NCBI GenBank assembly: GCA_037441445.1 | Contig: JBBISE010000149.1 | Location: 1 to 8,914 of the forward strand | DNA: 8,914 nucleotides | Direction: 5' to 3' | Origin: JAAYQU01 sp037441445 | Lineage (GTDB): Bacteria; Bacteroidota; Bacteroidia; Bacteroidales; Salinivirgaceae | Shown here: in pieces, positions 1-7,165 of the stretch | How the letters are laid out: each line of letters opens with the position of its first letter | Numbering within the stretch: position 1 is the stretch's first letter | The notes under the pieces: model-generated | Told to the model about the DNA's origin: nothing | What the model saw: only the letters and a program-made list of their open reading frames with translations | Databases searched by the model: none | Translations under genes and position numbers: made by a program

Positions 1-2
1 AA

Positions 3-1046
3 CACAACAATCAAATAGCCGATGAACTGCACAAGCAGCGCGAAGAAATAGAAAGGAAAAATAATGAGTTGGAACGTGCATTTAAAAAATCGAGCGCGCA
101 GCACATCCGGATTCAAAAAGCAATGATGCTGAATGTTGAACAGCAAAATAAACTATCAGCTTCAATAGAACTGATTCAAGAAAAAAATATCAAGCTCGAA
201 CAACAAAACGAGGAAATACTGAGCCAACAAGATAAAATCCGTGAACAAAACAGTCTTTTGGAAGAACGAAATAGAAATATAACCGACTCAATTCTTTACG
301 CTGAACGCATCCAAAATTCTTTTTTCCCTCCAGAATCGAAGGTAAAAGAGGCTTTCCCCAAATCATTTATCTATTTCAGGCCTAAAGACATACTTAGTGG
401 CGACATTTATTGGGTTGATACGTTGTACAAGGATGGAAAAGAATTAAAAACAATTGCAGCCATTGATTGCACAGGACATGGTATTCCGGGTGCATTGATG
501 TCTATTATGGCACGTGATGCCATAAATGAGGCCATTCACCATAAAAACCTTACGGATCCGGGTCAAATAATAGATTGTTTAAACGACATCATTATCAATT
601 CCTTAAATAAAAGGGGCAACATCAATCATGTTAAAGATGGTATGGATATGTCCATGATTGTAGTTGACTATGATCACAACTTACTCTACTTTGCAGGAGC
701 TAAAAACCCGCTTTATCTTGTAAGCGAAGGAACGTTGCATATACAGAAAGGTTATATACACAGTGTTGGTACCCTGCCCAATGAAAATGAAAAGATTTCT
801 TTCCCAACCCATACATTCGAATTCCATAAGGGGGATGTAATATATTTGTTTTCAGATGGTTTTGCCGATCAATTTGGGGGTAAAAATGGTAATAAATTTA
901 GGTACGCCCGGTTTAATGATCTTTTAATGGAAATTTGTAACTTGCAGCCTTTAGAACAGTATTTCAAACTTGATCAAGCTTTCAACGAATGGAAAGGAAA
1001 CTACGAGCAGGTGGACGATGTGCTGATAATAGGTATTAAACTTTAA
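3..1046 (+). CDS. SpoIIE/PP2C-family serine/threonine phosphatase with coiled coil, 5'-truncated
   Basis: Partial gene: the frame is open from the first complete codon at position 3 and has no in-frame ATG near the edge, so the start lies upstream; the TTG at 69 is an internal leucine. 347 residues are visible. Residues 1 to about 92 are Gln/Glu/Lys-rich coiled coil. A linker containing YAERIQNSFFPP follows, as is usual just before SpoIIE domains. The PP2C/SpoIIE catalytic domain spans about 118-347. Metal-binding acidic residues are visible: D134 in SGD, D155 before TGHG (GHG at 158-160), D215 in MDMS, D285 in FSDG and D338/D339 in QVDD, so it should be active. The family removes phosphate from Ser/Thr of regulatory partners such as anti-sigma antagonists; no such partner is encoded here. 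Missing N-terminal sensor modules (PAS, GAF, TPR) are likely but unseen. The stop is 14 nt before the hybrid kinase gene, suggesting co-transcription. Part of the coiled coil is homologous to that kinase. Confidence 0.93.
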   Translation, partial: HNNQIADELHKQREEIERKNNELERAFKKSSAQHIRIQKAMMLNVEQQNKLSASIELIQEKNIKLEQQNEEILSQQDKIREQNSLLEERNRNITDSILYAERIQNSFFPPESKVKEAFPKSFIYFRPKDILSGDIYWVDTLYKDGKELKTIAAIDCTGHGIPGALMSIMARDAINEAIHHKNLTDPGQIIDCLNDIIINSLNKRGNINHVKDGMDMSMIVVDYDHNLLYFAGAKNPLYLVSEGTLHIQKGYIHSVGTLPNENEKISFPTHTFEFHKGDVIYLFSDGFADQFGGKNGNKFRYARFNDLLMEICNLQPLEQYFKLDQAFNEWKGNYEQVDDVLIIGIKL

Positions 1047-1060
1047 ATTGCAGGGATTCT

Positions 1061-3463
1061 ATGTTTTTCCAACCTTTACAAATTGAAACATCGTGGGTAA
1101 CGATTGTCTTTCTCGTTGTGGCTGTATTCATCCTACTTGTAACGGCATGGATTATCTGGGAACAATACAACCGAAAACAACACATTGGTGAAACGAACCC
1201 GGAAAATGAAATTGCCGAGATTTCCAATTTACCATTGCTAAAAAGAAGGGCGTTGTTTGAGTTGATACAGGATTATTTAAAAAATTCACCGATTGGTTTT
1301 TTAACTTTTGACCGAAATCTAAATTTACTGTCGGTCAACCACGTATTTACAGCCTTTTCAGGGTACGACAAAAAAAGTTTTGCATCAAAAATTGGTTATG
1401 ATCTATTAAGTTTCGCAAAAAACGGGCAATTTGATACTATATCACTTCTTAAGATAGAAAAAAAAGAACCTTTTGATTCACTGGCAACTATAATTTCATC
1501 CGATGAACGGGTTTTGCATCTCTTTTTAGCTGGTTCGCCTATTATTGACAAGTCGGGTGAATTTCTTAACTATGGAATTATTGTAATTGATGTTACAAGG
1601 GATAAGGAAGCCGAACTAAGGGTTTCGAAGGAACTAAAACAAGCCAATGCAGACCGTGACAGTGCCTTAATTGAAAGAAAAGATTTTGCCGAGAGAATAA
1701 CCGATTTAGAAAAGGCATTTAAAAAGTCAAGTAAGCACCATATACAACTTCAGAAAGCACTTCTTGAGAATGAAATGCAGCGCCAAAAGTTACAGGAAGC
1801 GTTCAACTTGATTAATAAGCAAAAAGATGAATTGGAAAGAGCCAATGCTGAGATTAGAGAGCACTCAAGGATGAAAGAACTTTTCCTTGCCAATACCAGC
1901 CATGAAATAAGAACCCCTTTAAACGCCATTATTGGTTTTACGCACCTTTTGCTTAAAGAAGAGTTTAATGACCTGCAAATGAGGTACATAAAAAACATTA
2001 AAGCTTCCAGTGACAATTTATTAGTTGTGCTCAATGATATTTTGGACATATCCAAGATTGAAGCTGGCAAAATGACGTTTGAAAAAATTGCGTTTTCTCT
2101 ACATGAGCTAATTCATTATCTGATTTCAACCACGGACGTAAAAGCCAAGGAAAAAAGCCATATTCTTAAATCGATCATTGATGAGGATATTCCCCGTGTT
2201 CTAATAGGAGATCCTACCCGATTGAATCAAATACTGCTGAATTTGTTATCAAATGCCATCAAGTTCACGCCGGATAACGGTGAAATATGCTGTTCGATTA
2301 AATTAAAGAGCAGGGCAAAAGCCGATGTTGAAATTGAATTCTCTGTTTCTGACAATGGAATTGGGATGACTGATGAACAATTACCCAACGTATTTCAGGC
2401 CTTTACCCAAGCCGAAAGTTCAACCACCCGGAAATTTGGCGGTACAGGGCTGGGGCTGTCCATTGTAAAAAACCTGATTGAGCTGCAAGATGGCGAAATA
2501 TTTGTAAAAAGTCAGATAAATAAAGGCACAACATTTACCTTTATTCTGCCCTTTGGTATTGGTAGTGATTTGGTCATTGACAAACGAAGTGACAAGCAAA
2601 TATCTGTAAGTCAGCACGAGGCAGAAAATATTAAGATTTTACTGGTAGAAGACAACAAAATAAATCAACAGTTGGCCTTGGATACTATACGTACATGGCA
2701 GAGTGAGATATTAGTTGAGGTGGCTGAAAACGGTGTGATGGCTTTAGATATGCTTGAAAAGAAAAACTATTCGATGATTTTCATGGATATTCAAATGCCC
2801 TTAATGGATGGAATTGAGGCAACTCGTCGTATACGGGAAGGTCAAATCAAAGGTAAAGAGAACATTCCCATAATTGCCATGACGGCCCATGCTTTAAAAG
2901 ATGAGAAAGATAAATGCTTGTCAGCAGGAATGAACGATTACTTAACGAAACCATTTGTTCCTGAGGATTTGTTTTATAAGATAAAGTATTTTGGAAGTCA
3001 ACAAGTTCAAATAATGGTTAAAGCAGGGAAATTTGTTTCTAATAACCTTGAAAATCAGTCAGTTAGTACTGAAAATGAGGTTTTAGTGCCCGTTGATGCA
3101 GCATTAAATTTTAACCATTTTTCTGTTGATTCTTTAAACAAAATATACAAAGGTAACCTTCGGCAAATAAATAAAATACTGAAGATGTATTATGATACCG
3201 TAGGTGATGAGATAAAAGATATGAAAAAAGCCTATGAAACCGACGATTTGCAGGTGACTCAAAACCGGGCTCATGCTTTGAAACCTAAAATGACATATCT
3301 TGGACGCATTGATATACAGGATTATGCCAAAAACATTGAGGTTTCCATTAAAACAAACAACATTAACCATTTTGAACTAAAGGAATGGATTGACAGTATT
3401 TGTGTTGAGTGGGAAAAGATAGAAGATGAATTGAGGGATTTTCTTAGGGAGGATGTTAAATAA
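1061..3463 (+). CDS. Membrane-anchored hybrid sensor histidine kinase (PAS-HisKA-HATPase-REC-Hpt)
   Basis: 800 aa. One transmembrane helix at about residues 12-33 follows a very short N-terminus, so there is no periplasmic sensor and the rest is cytoplasmic. A PAS domain spans about 66-185 and a coiled coil about 186-272. The HisKA H-box has phospho-acceptor H281 in SHEIRTPLN. The ATPase domain shows the N-box (N398 in NLLSNAIKF), G1 (D431-NGIG) and G2 (GGTGLGLS, 460-467). The receiver at about 522-645 has E530/D531, phospho-acceptor D576 in FMDIQMP, T608 and K630. The C-terminal region, about 685-795, is all-helical and fits an Hpt domain with H738 in RAHALKPKM, though the usual KG after the His is replaced by KPK. 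All catalytic residues are present, so autophosphorylation and an internal His-Asp-His relay are expected. The ATG at 1061 puts the membrane helix at the proper distance; no strong ribosome binding site precedes it. It probably forms an operon with the phosphatase. The ligand is unknown. Confidence 0.96.
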   Translation: MFFQPLQIETSWVTIVFLVVAVFILLVTAWIIWEQYNRKQHIGETNPENEIAEISNLPLLKRRALFELIQDYLKNSPIGFLTFDRNLNLLSVNHVFTAFSGYDKKSFASKIGYDLLSFAKNGQFDTISLLKIEKKEPFDSLATIISSDERVLHLFLAGSPIIDKSGEFLNYGIIVIDVTRDKEAELRVSKELKQANADRDSALIERKDFAERITDLEKAFKKSSKHHIQLQKALLENEMQRQKLQEAFNLINKQKDELERANAEIREHSRMKELFLANTSHEIRTPLNAIIGFTHLLLKEEFNDLQMRYIKNIKASSDNLLVVLNDILDISKIEAGKMTFEKIAFSLHELIHYLISTTDVKAKEKSHILKSIIDEDIPRVLIGDPTRLNQILLNLLSNAIKFTPDNGEICCSIKLKSRAKADVEIEFSVSDNGIGMTDEQLPNVFQAFTQAESSTTRKFGGTGLGLSIVKNLIELQDGEIFVKSQINKGTTFTFILPFGIGSDLVIDKRSDKQISVSQHEAENIKILLVEDNKINQQLALDTIRTWQSEILVEVAENGVMALDMLEKKNYSMIFMDIQMPLMDGIEATRRIREGQIKGKENIPIIAMTAHALKDEKDKCLSAGMNDYLTKPFVPEDLFYKIKYFGSQQVQIMVKAGKFVSNNLENQSVSTENEVLVPVDAALNFNHFSVDSLNKIYKGNLRQINKILKMYYDTVGDEIKDMKKAYETDDLQVTQNRAHALKPKMTYLGRIDIQDYAKNIEVSIKTNNINHFELKEWIDSICVEWEKIEDELRDFLREDVK

Positions 3464-3540
3464 AACCCGTACTATTTAAACAAACTTTCAATTTTTGATG
3501 TTAACTAATTAGACTTCTTAAAAAAAACGCTGGAAAGCAT

Positions 3541-3570
3541 CTGAATCTTTCAAAGAAATTAGTATTTTTG
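3541..3570 (+). promoter_or_regulatory. Candidate Bacteroidota promoter for the response regulator
   Basis: TATTTTTG at 3563-3570 matches the Bacteroidota -7 consensus TAnnTTTG exactly. CTG at 3541-3543 sits 19 nt upstream, where the -33 TTG is expected, and is only an approximate match. Transcription would begin near 3576, leaving a short leader of about 17 nt that just contains the ribosome binding site. The -7 match is seen directly; promoter activity is inferred, and AT-rich DNA gives chance matches. Confidence 0.45.
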
Positions 3571-3578
3571 AGCCCTTT

Positions 3579-3584
3579 AGGAGG
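3579..3584 (+). promoter_or_regulatory. Strong Shine-Dalgarno site of the response regulator
   Basis: A full AGGAGG lies 8 nt before the ATG at 3593. It fixes the start codon. It is noteworthy because the other genes here, like most Bacteroidota genes, have no such motif. Confidence 0.8.
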
Positions 3585-3592
3585 AAACGAAT

Positions 3593-3979
3593 ATGGAAAA
3601 AAAGACTAAAGTAATGCTGGTGGATGATGATTTCATCTTCCTTGAGATGTTAAAAGAGTCATTGACCGATATAGAGAACGTTGAAATTGAAACGGCTAAG
3701 ACCGGAGAAGAGTGTATCCGGAAAATTGATACTGACTTTGGCATTGTTGTTCTTGATTATTTTTTGAATGCCGAAAACCCTAACGCACAAAATGGGTTGG
3801 AAATATTAAGAAAAATCCGGCAAAAAGTTTCTAAGATTCGAGTTGTTATCCTAAGTGGACAGGAAGACGGTAACCTGGTTTACGATTTTGTAAGGGAGAA
3901 TGTTGATAACTACGTAGTTAAAGATAATAACGCTTTTGATAATGTGCATAAGGCTATAGAAGCAATACTTAATGAATAA
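3593..3979 (+). CDS. Single-domain response regulator (REC only)
   Basis: 128 aa, entirely one CheY-like receiver domain with no output domain. Key residues are present: acidic pocket D11/D12 in LVDDD, phospho-acceptor D55 in VVLDYFLN, S88 in ILSGQ and K110 in YVVKD. The usual Pro after the Lys is replaced by Asp. The loop after the phospho-Asp is about five residues longer than in typical receivers (NAENPNAQNG), a variant seen in some Bacteroidota stand-alone receivers. It likely acts by protein-protein interaction or as a phosphorelay intermediate. Its position just downstream of a hybrid kinase ending in a probable Hpt domain makes that kinase the obvious candidate donor (inference). The start is fixed by the AGGAGG site. 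A promoter candidate lies directly upstream and a hairpin terminator directly downstream. Confidence 0.95.
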   Translation: MEKKTKVMLVDDDFIFLEMLKESLTDIENVEIETAKTGEECIRKIDTDFGIVVLDYFLNAENPNAQNGLEILRKIRQKVSKIRVVILSGQEDGNLVYDFVRENVDNYVVKDNNAFDNVHKAIEAILNE

Positions 3980-3998
3980 AAACTATGCATTGTTTAAT

Positions 3999-4029
3999 AA
4001 AGCAGAGTCTCGCTAAAAGGCTCTGCTTT
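3999..4029 (+). terminator. Rho-independent terminator after the response regulator
   Basis: AAAGCAGAG (3999-4007) and CTCTGCTTT (4021-4029) pair perfectly over 9 bp. A T-G wobble and a C-G pair (4008-4009 with 4019-4020) extend this to 11 bp, with a 9-nt loop. A T-rich stretch (TTTGTTATT) overlaps and follows the 3' arm. It begins 20 nt after the stop codon and separates the signalling cluster from malQ. Confidence 0.85.
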
Positions 4030-4100
4030 GTTATTAGCTGTTTCAGAAAATACTAACAATAGAGAATTTTAACAGTTAATAGGTATAATCCAAAAAAGAT

Positions 4101-4114
4101 GCTGTATGTACAGC
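4101..4114. repeat. Short perfect palindrome upstream of malQ
   Basis: GCTGTA and TACAGC flank a TG centre, a 14-nt inverted repeat about 70 bp upstream of the malQ -7 box. The length and location would suit a dimeric regulator site, but a match this short can occur by chance and no regulator is known. Confidence 0.3.
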
Positions 4115-4183
4115 TCATTAAAGAAAATCAAAAGTTTTTTGCATGTTTTTTACAATTCGTGTGCGCCAAAATAAAAATGTTCT

Positions 4184-4191
4184 TACTTTTG
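4184..4191 (+). promoter_or_regulatory. Bacteroidota -7 promoter box for malQ
   Basis: TACTTTTG matches TAnnTTTG exactly and is followed by C, as in many strong Bacteroidota promoters. No perfect -33 TTG is present; GTG at 4161-4163, 20 nt upstream, is the nearest candidate. Transcription would start near 4197, giving a leader of about 110 nt. Confidence 0.6.
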
Positions 4192-4230
4192 CACTAACCA
4201 TTACAAAGCTCGCCCACGTTTACAGTATCA

Positions 4231-4260
4231 TCAACTAAAATTCCCGGTTCCGGGAGTTGA
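4231..4260 (+). promoter_or_regulatory. Hairpin in the malQ 5' leader
   Basis: TCCCGG (4242-4247) pairs with CCGGGA (4250-4255), realistically as 5 bp closed by a GTTC tetraloop. TCAAC (4231-4235) pairs with GTTGA (4256-4260). The two stems are separated by a 6-nt A-rich bulge on the 5' side (4236-4241). No T-run follows, so it is not a terminator. It could affect mRNA stability or translation (inference). Confidence 0.5.
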
Positions 4261-4307
4261 TTCTGCCATTCTTTTCGTATATTCACAAAAATATTAAATT
4301 TTGAATC

Positions 4308-7043
4308 ATGAACATTACGTTTAACATTCATTACAGAACCCATTTTGGACAAGCGATCCATATCAGTGGGTTGAATGCAGTGCCGACAGTCCAGGTGCCA
4401 AGCGATTCTGTGAGAATGAACCTCATCAACCCAGAAATCGGCCATTGGCAGTTAACCATTAGCATGCCTGACATTACAGAGAAACTGATATACAAATACG
4501 TTGTTAAAGACGACAATTATTCAGCTTTAATTCCCGAATGGGGAGAAGCAAGACAAATAGAAACCACCGATAAAGGGGATATCTTTGTTTTCGACTCGTG
4601 GCGTTCTTCATCAGATCCACGGTATGCCTTGTTTAGCAAGGCTATTGGAGAGACAATAATGAATTATGCCAAAGTATATGCACCGTTAGACGAAGAAATA
4701 GCCGGGAAAACTAGAATAAAATTTCAGATATCAGTGCCCCGAATAGATCCAAAACACCGATTAGCTGTTGTCGGTAGCCTACCGGAGATGGGTGCCTGGA
4801 AGAGCAACAAAGCCTTGATAATGAGTAATATTAATCATCCAACCTGGGAGCTCGAACTGGGAATTGATTCAAAAGTCAAAGCCATAGAGTATAAGTATCT
4901 TATTGTTGATTCCAAAACAAAGAAGAGTATTTTTATTGAAGACGGGGATGTTCGGATTCTTAATTTGCCAAAAAACGGCACAAAATCACATGCTATTCAG
5001 GTATTTGATGAACACTTTAAATATCCTTTTCAGCCTTGGAAGTGCGCCGGAGTAGCCATTCCGGTATTTTCGTTACGCAGGAAAAATGGCAGTGGTGTTG
5101 GTGAGTTCTCTGACATTAAGTTGCTGGTTGACTGGGCACAAAAAACAGGCATGAAAATTATTCAACTATTACCTGTCAATGACACCATTGCGACTCACAC
5201 TTGGGCCGATTCTTATCCCTATTCAGGAATATCGGTTTACGCCTTACACCCAATTTATGTCAATCTTAGCATGATTGGTACCCTTAAAGCCAAAGTGACG
5301 CAAAAAATTGTGGATGAACAGAGTCAATACTTGAATGGATTAGATAAGATTGATTACGAAGCCGTTATGCGGCTTAAAGCCCGTTTTTTTAAACAAATCT
5401 ATGACGAGCAGCAAGGGGCTTTTATGAAGGATCCCGATTATATTTCATTTTTTGAGAGCAACCATGAATGGCTAAAACCTTATGCCGCCTTTTCATATCT
5501 GCGCGACTTGTTTAACACCGCCGATTTTAGTCGTTGGGGCAAATATTCTACCTTCTCTCCTGCCCTTTTAGATGAAATTTGCAACCCAAAAGCCTTTCAT
5601 TTCGATGATATTGCAATACATTACTTTATTCAATTTCATGCACACAAACAGTTGTTTGAAGCCGCCGAGTATGCCCGTAAAAAAGGAGTTGCTCTAAAAG
5701 GCGACATTCCAATAGGTATTTATCGCAACAGCGTTGACGCCTGGGTTGCTCCGGAGCTCTATAACATGGATGCACAAGCTGGCGCCCCACCAGACGATTT
5801 CTCGGCCATAGGGCAAAACTGGCGTTTTCCAACCTACAATTGGGAAAGAATGCAGGAAGATAATTTCGGCTGGTGGCAACAACGACTAAAAAAGATGGCC
5901 GATTATTTCGACGCCTTTAGGATTGATCACATATTGGGTTTCTTTAGAATATGGGAAATACCTGAAAGTCAAGTAGAAGGATTAATGGGGAGGTTTAACC
6001 CCTCGTTGCCTTTCTGCGAAGAGGAATTGGCTAACCGTGGAATGTGGTTTAATTTTGACAGGCTTTGCCGTCCATATATTCGTCAGCATTTCTTGCACGA
6101 TTTTTTCGGACAATACACTGATGAAGTAAAAGCTGTTTATTTGGACGAATATGCACCTGGTTGCTTTAATCTTAAACCGCAATACGATACACAAAAGAAA
6201 ATAGAAATGGCACTTAATCTGTCTCCCGATGCCGATAGAAATCAACGTGCTAAAAACGAGCAAATTAAACTAGGTCTCTATGGTTTGGTGGCCGAAGTTA
6301 TTTTCTTAGAAGCCCCAAATGGACAGGGAAAGTGGTTTGTCCCAAGAAATTCGTTGCAGTTTACACGGTCTTATCAGGAATTAGACCAGTATTCCAAAGA
6401 CAAAATCAACCAACTTTACATTGATTATTTCTACCGTCGCAACGAGCAATTTTGGGCTGCCAATGCCATGAAAAAGCTGCCGGTAATAAAAAATGCCACC
6501 AACATGTTGCTCTGCGGAGAGGATTTGGGAATGGTGCCCAAATGTGTTCCTGATATCATGAATCACCTTGGGTTACTAAGTCTGGAAATACAACGGATGC
6601 CTAAGCAACAGGAGTTGCAATTTGCGCACCCAAATAATTACCCCTACATGTCAGTGGCAACACCTTCATCACATGACACATCAACCATCAGGGGGTGGTG
6701 GGAAGAAGACCCAACACGGTCGCAGATATTCTTCAATTCAATATTGGGAAATTGGGGTAATTCTCCTTTTTATTGCGAAACATGGATAGTGAGGCAAATC
6801 CTTGAGCAGCATCTTTATTGCCCAAGTATGCTGGCTGTTTTCCCCATTCAAGATTTGTTGGGAATTTCGGACAAACTGAGGTACGGTAATGCTCAGGCAG
6901 AAAGGATCAACCAACCGGCTAATCCAAATCATTACTGGCGTTACAGGATGCATTTGAGCATTGAAGATTTGATACTGGAAGAAGAATTTAATAATGATAT
7001 TAAGTCGATGATTGACGCATCGGGAAGAAATACAATTTATTAA
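4308..7043 (+). CDS. malQ: 4-alpha-glucanotransferase, DPE2-like (CBM20-CBM20-GH77)
   Basis: 911 aa, cytoplasmic, no signal peptide. Two starch-binding CBM20 modules lie at about 1-105 and 133-235; the second has the typical LAVVGSLPEMGAW signature. A GH77 catalytic domain fills about 245-900. Catalytic residues are D540 in FRIDH (nucleophile), E738 in CGEDLG (acid/base) and D790 in SSHDTS (transition-state stabiliser), so activity is expected. The enzyme moves alpha-1,4-glucan segments between maltodextrin or glycogen acceptors and releases glucose. D540 and E738 are 198 residues apart, against roughly 47-48 in E. coli MalQ and Thermus amylomaltase. The extra ~150 residues and the tandem CBM20 are hallmarks of the plant DPE2 type common in Bacteroidota. 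The ATG at 4308 directly starts the first CBM20 strand; there is no Shine-Dalgarno site, only an AT-rich leader. It is flanked by a terminator upstream and a convergent gene downstream, so it is probably monocistronic. Confidence 0.97.
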   Translation: MNITFNIHYRTHFGQAIHISGLNAVPTVQVPSDSVRMNLINPEIGHWQLTISMPDITEKLIYKYVVKDDNYSALIPEWGEARQIETTDKGDIFVFDSWRSSSDPRYALFSKAIGETIMNYAKVYAPLDEEIAGKTRIKFQISVPRIDPKHRLAVVGSLPEMGAWKSNKALIMSNINHPTWELELGIDSKVKAIEYKYLIVDSKTKKSIFIEDGDVRILNLPKNGTKSHAIQVFDEHFKYPFQPWKCAGVAIPVFSLRRKNGSGVGEFSDIKLLVDWAQKTGMKIIQLLPVNDTIATHTWADSYPYSGISVYALHPIYVNLSMIGTLKAKVTQKIVDEQSQYLNGLDKIDYEAVMRLKARFFKQIYDEQQGAFMKDPDYISFFESNHEWLKPYAAFSYLRDLFNTADFSRWGKYSTFSPALLDEICNPKAFHFDDIAIHYFIQFHAHKQLFEAAEYARKKGVALKGDIPIGIYRNSVDAWVAPELYNMDAQAGAPPDDFSAIGQNWRFPTYNWERMQEDNFGWWQQRLKKMADYFDAFRIDHILGFFRIWEIPESQVEGLMGRFNPSLPFCEEELANRGMWFNFDRLCRPYIRQHFLHDFFGQYTDEVKAVYLDEYAPGCFNLKPQYDTQKKIEMALNLSPDADRNQRAKNEQIKLGLYGLVAEVIFLEAPNGQGKWFVPRNSLQFTRSYQELDQYSKDKINQLYIDYFYRRNEQFWAANAMKKLPVIKNATNMLLCGEDLGMVPKCVPDIMNHLGLLSLEIQRMPKQQELQFAHPNNYPYMSVATPSSHDTSTIRGWWEEDPTRSQIFFNSILGNWGNSPFYCETWIVRQILEQHLYCPSMLAVFPIQDLLGISDKLRYGNAQAERINQPANPNHYWRYRMHLSIEDLILEEEFNNDIKSMIDASGRNTIY

Positions 7044-7091
7044 ATTAGTTTACTATAATGAAGGGAGTTGTATAAAAAGCCGCCGATTTCT

Positions 7092-7165
7092 CATTGCAAA
7101 CGTAGTAAAGCAATTTATTGAGCCAGATAATTATGGAAATTGCTTCGTTGGTCTTCTTCGCAATG
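7092..7165. repeat. Degenerate nested palindromic intergenic repeat
   Basis: CATTGC (7092-7097) pairs with GCAATG (7160-7165), AACG (7099-7102) with CGTT (7146-7149), and AAGCAATTT (7108-7116) perfectly with AAATTGCTT (7137-7145), around a 20-nt centre. The right arm, read on the - strand, begins GTCATTGCGAAG and ends CGAAGCAATTT. This resembles the widespread bacterial intergenic palindromic repeat with CATTGCGAGG...CGAAGCAATCT arms; the left arm is more decayed. It lies between convergent genes. A 6-bp hairpin next to it (7162-7167 with 7178-7183), followed by TT, might weakly terminate malQ transcription. Family membership rests on recognition of the motif, not on a search. Confidence 0.65.

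Larger units (their letters stand above)
3464..3592 (+). other. Intergenic gap between hybrid kinase and response regulator
   Basis: The gap is 129 nt, AT-rich, with no ORF and no terminator hairpin between the two genes. Readthrough from the kinase gene into the response regulator is therefore possible, alongside the promoter candidate at its 3' end. Confidence 0.5.
3980..4307 (+). other. Regulatory gap between response regulator and malQ
   Basis: This 328-nt stretch has no coding potential. In order it holds a hairpin terminator (3999-4029), AT-rich spacer, a 14-bp palindrome (4101-4114), a series of A and T tracts (about 4092-4177), a Bacteroidota -7 box (4184-4191) and a leader with a stable hairpin (4231-4260) before the malQ ATG. 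Nothing resembling a tRNA or a known riboswitch class was recognised. Confidence 0.7.

Noticed and set aside
69..71. TTG as start codon of the phosphatase
   Set aside because: The frame is open further upstream to the window edge and encodes the same type of coiled coil, so this is an internal leucine codon.
1750..2070. 106-codon - strand ORF inside the kinase gene
   Set aside because: It is antisense to the conserved HisKA region and resembles no known protein; a shadow of the real gene.
3530..3550. Sigma-54 type promoter upstream of the response regulator
   Set aside because: A TGG is present, but the GC element at the required spacing is absent.
4230..4285. Leader hairpin as an intrinsic terminator or attenuator
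   Set aside because: The stem is followed by GTTGATTCTGCC rather than a T-run, so termination is unlikely.
4194..4445. 83-codon - strand ORF over the malQ leader and start
   Set aside because: It overlaps the malQ promoter region and first CBM20 domain antisense, with no family resemblance.
5982..6263. 93-codon - strand ORF inside malQ
   Set aside because: Antisense to the GH77 domain, with no recognisable motif and no initiation signal.
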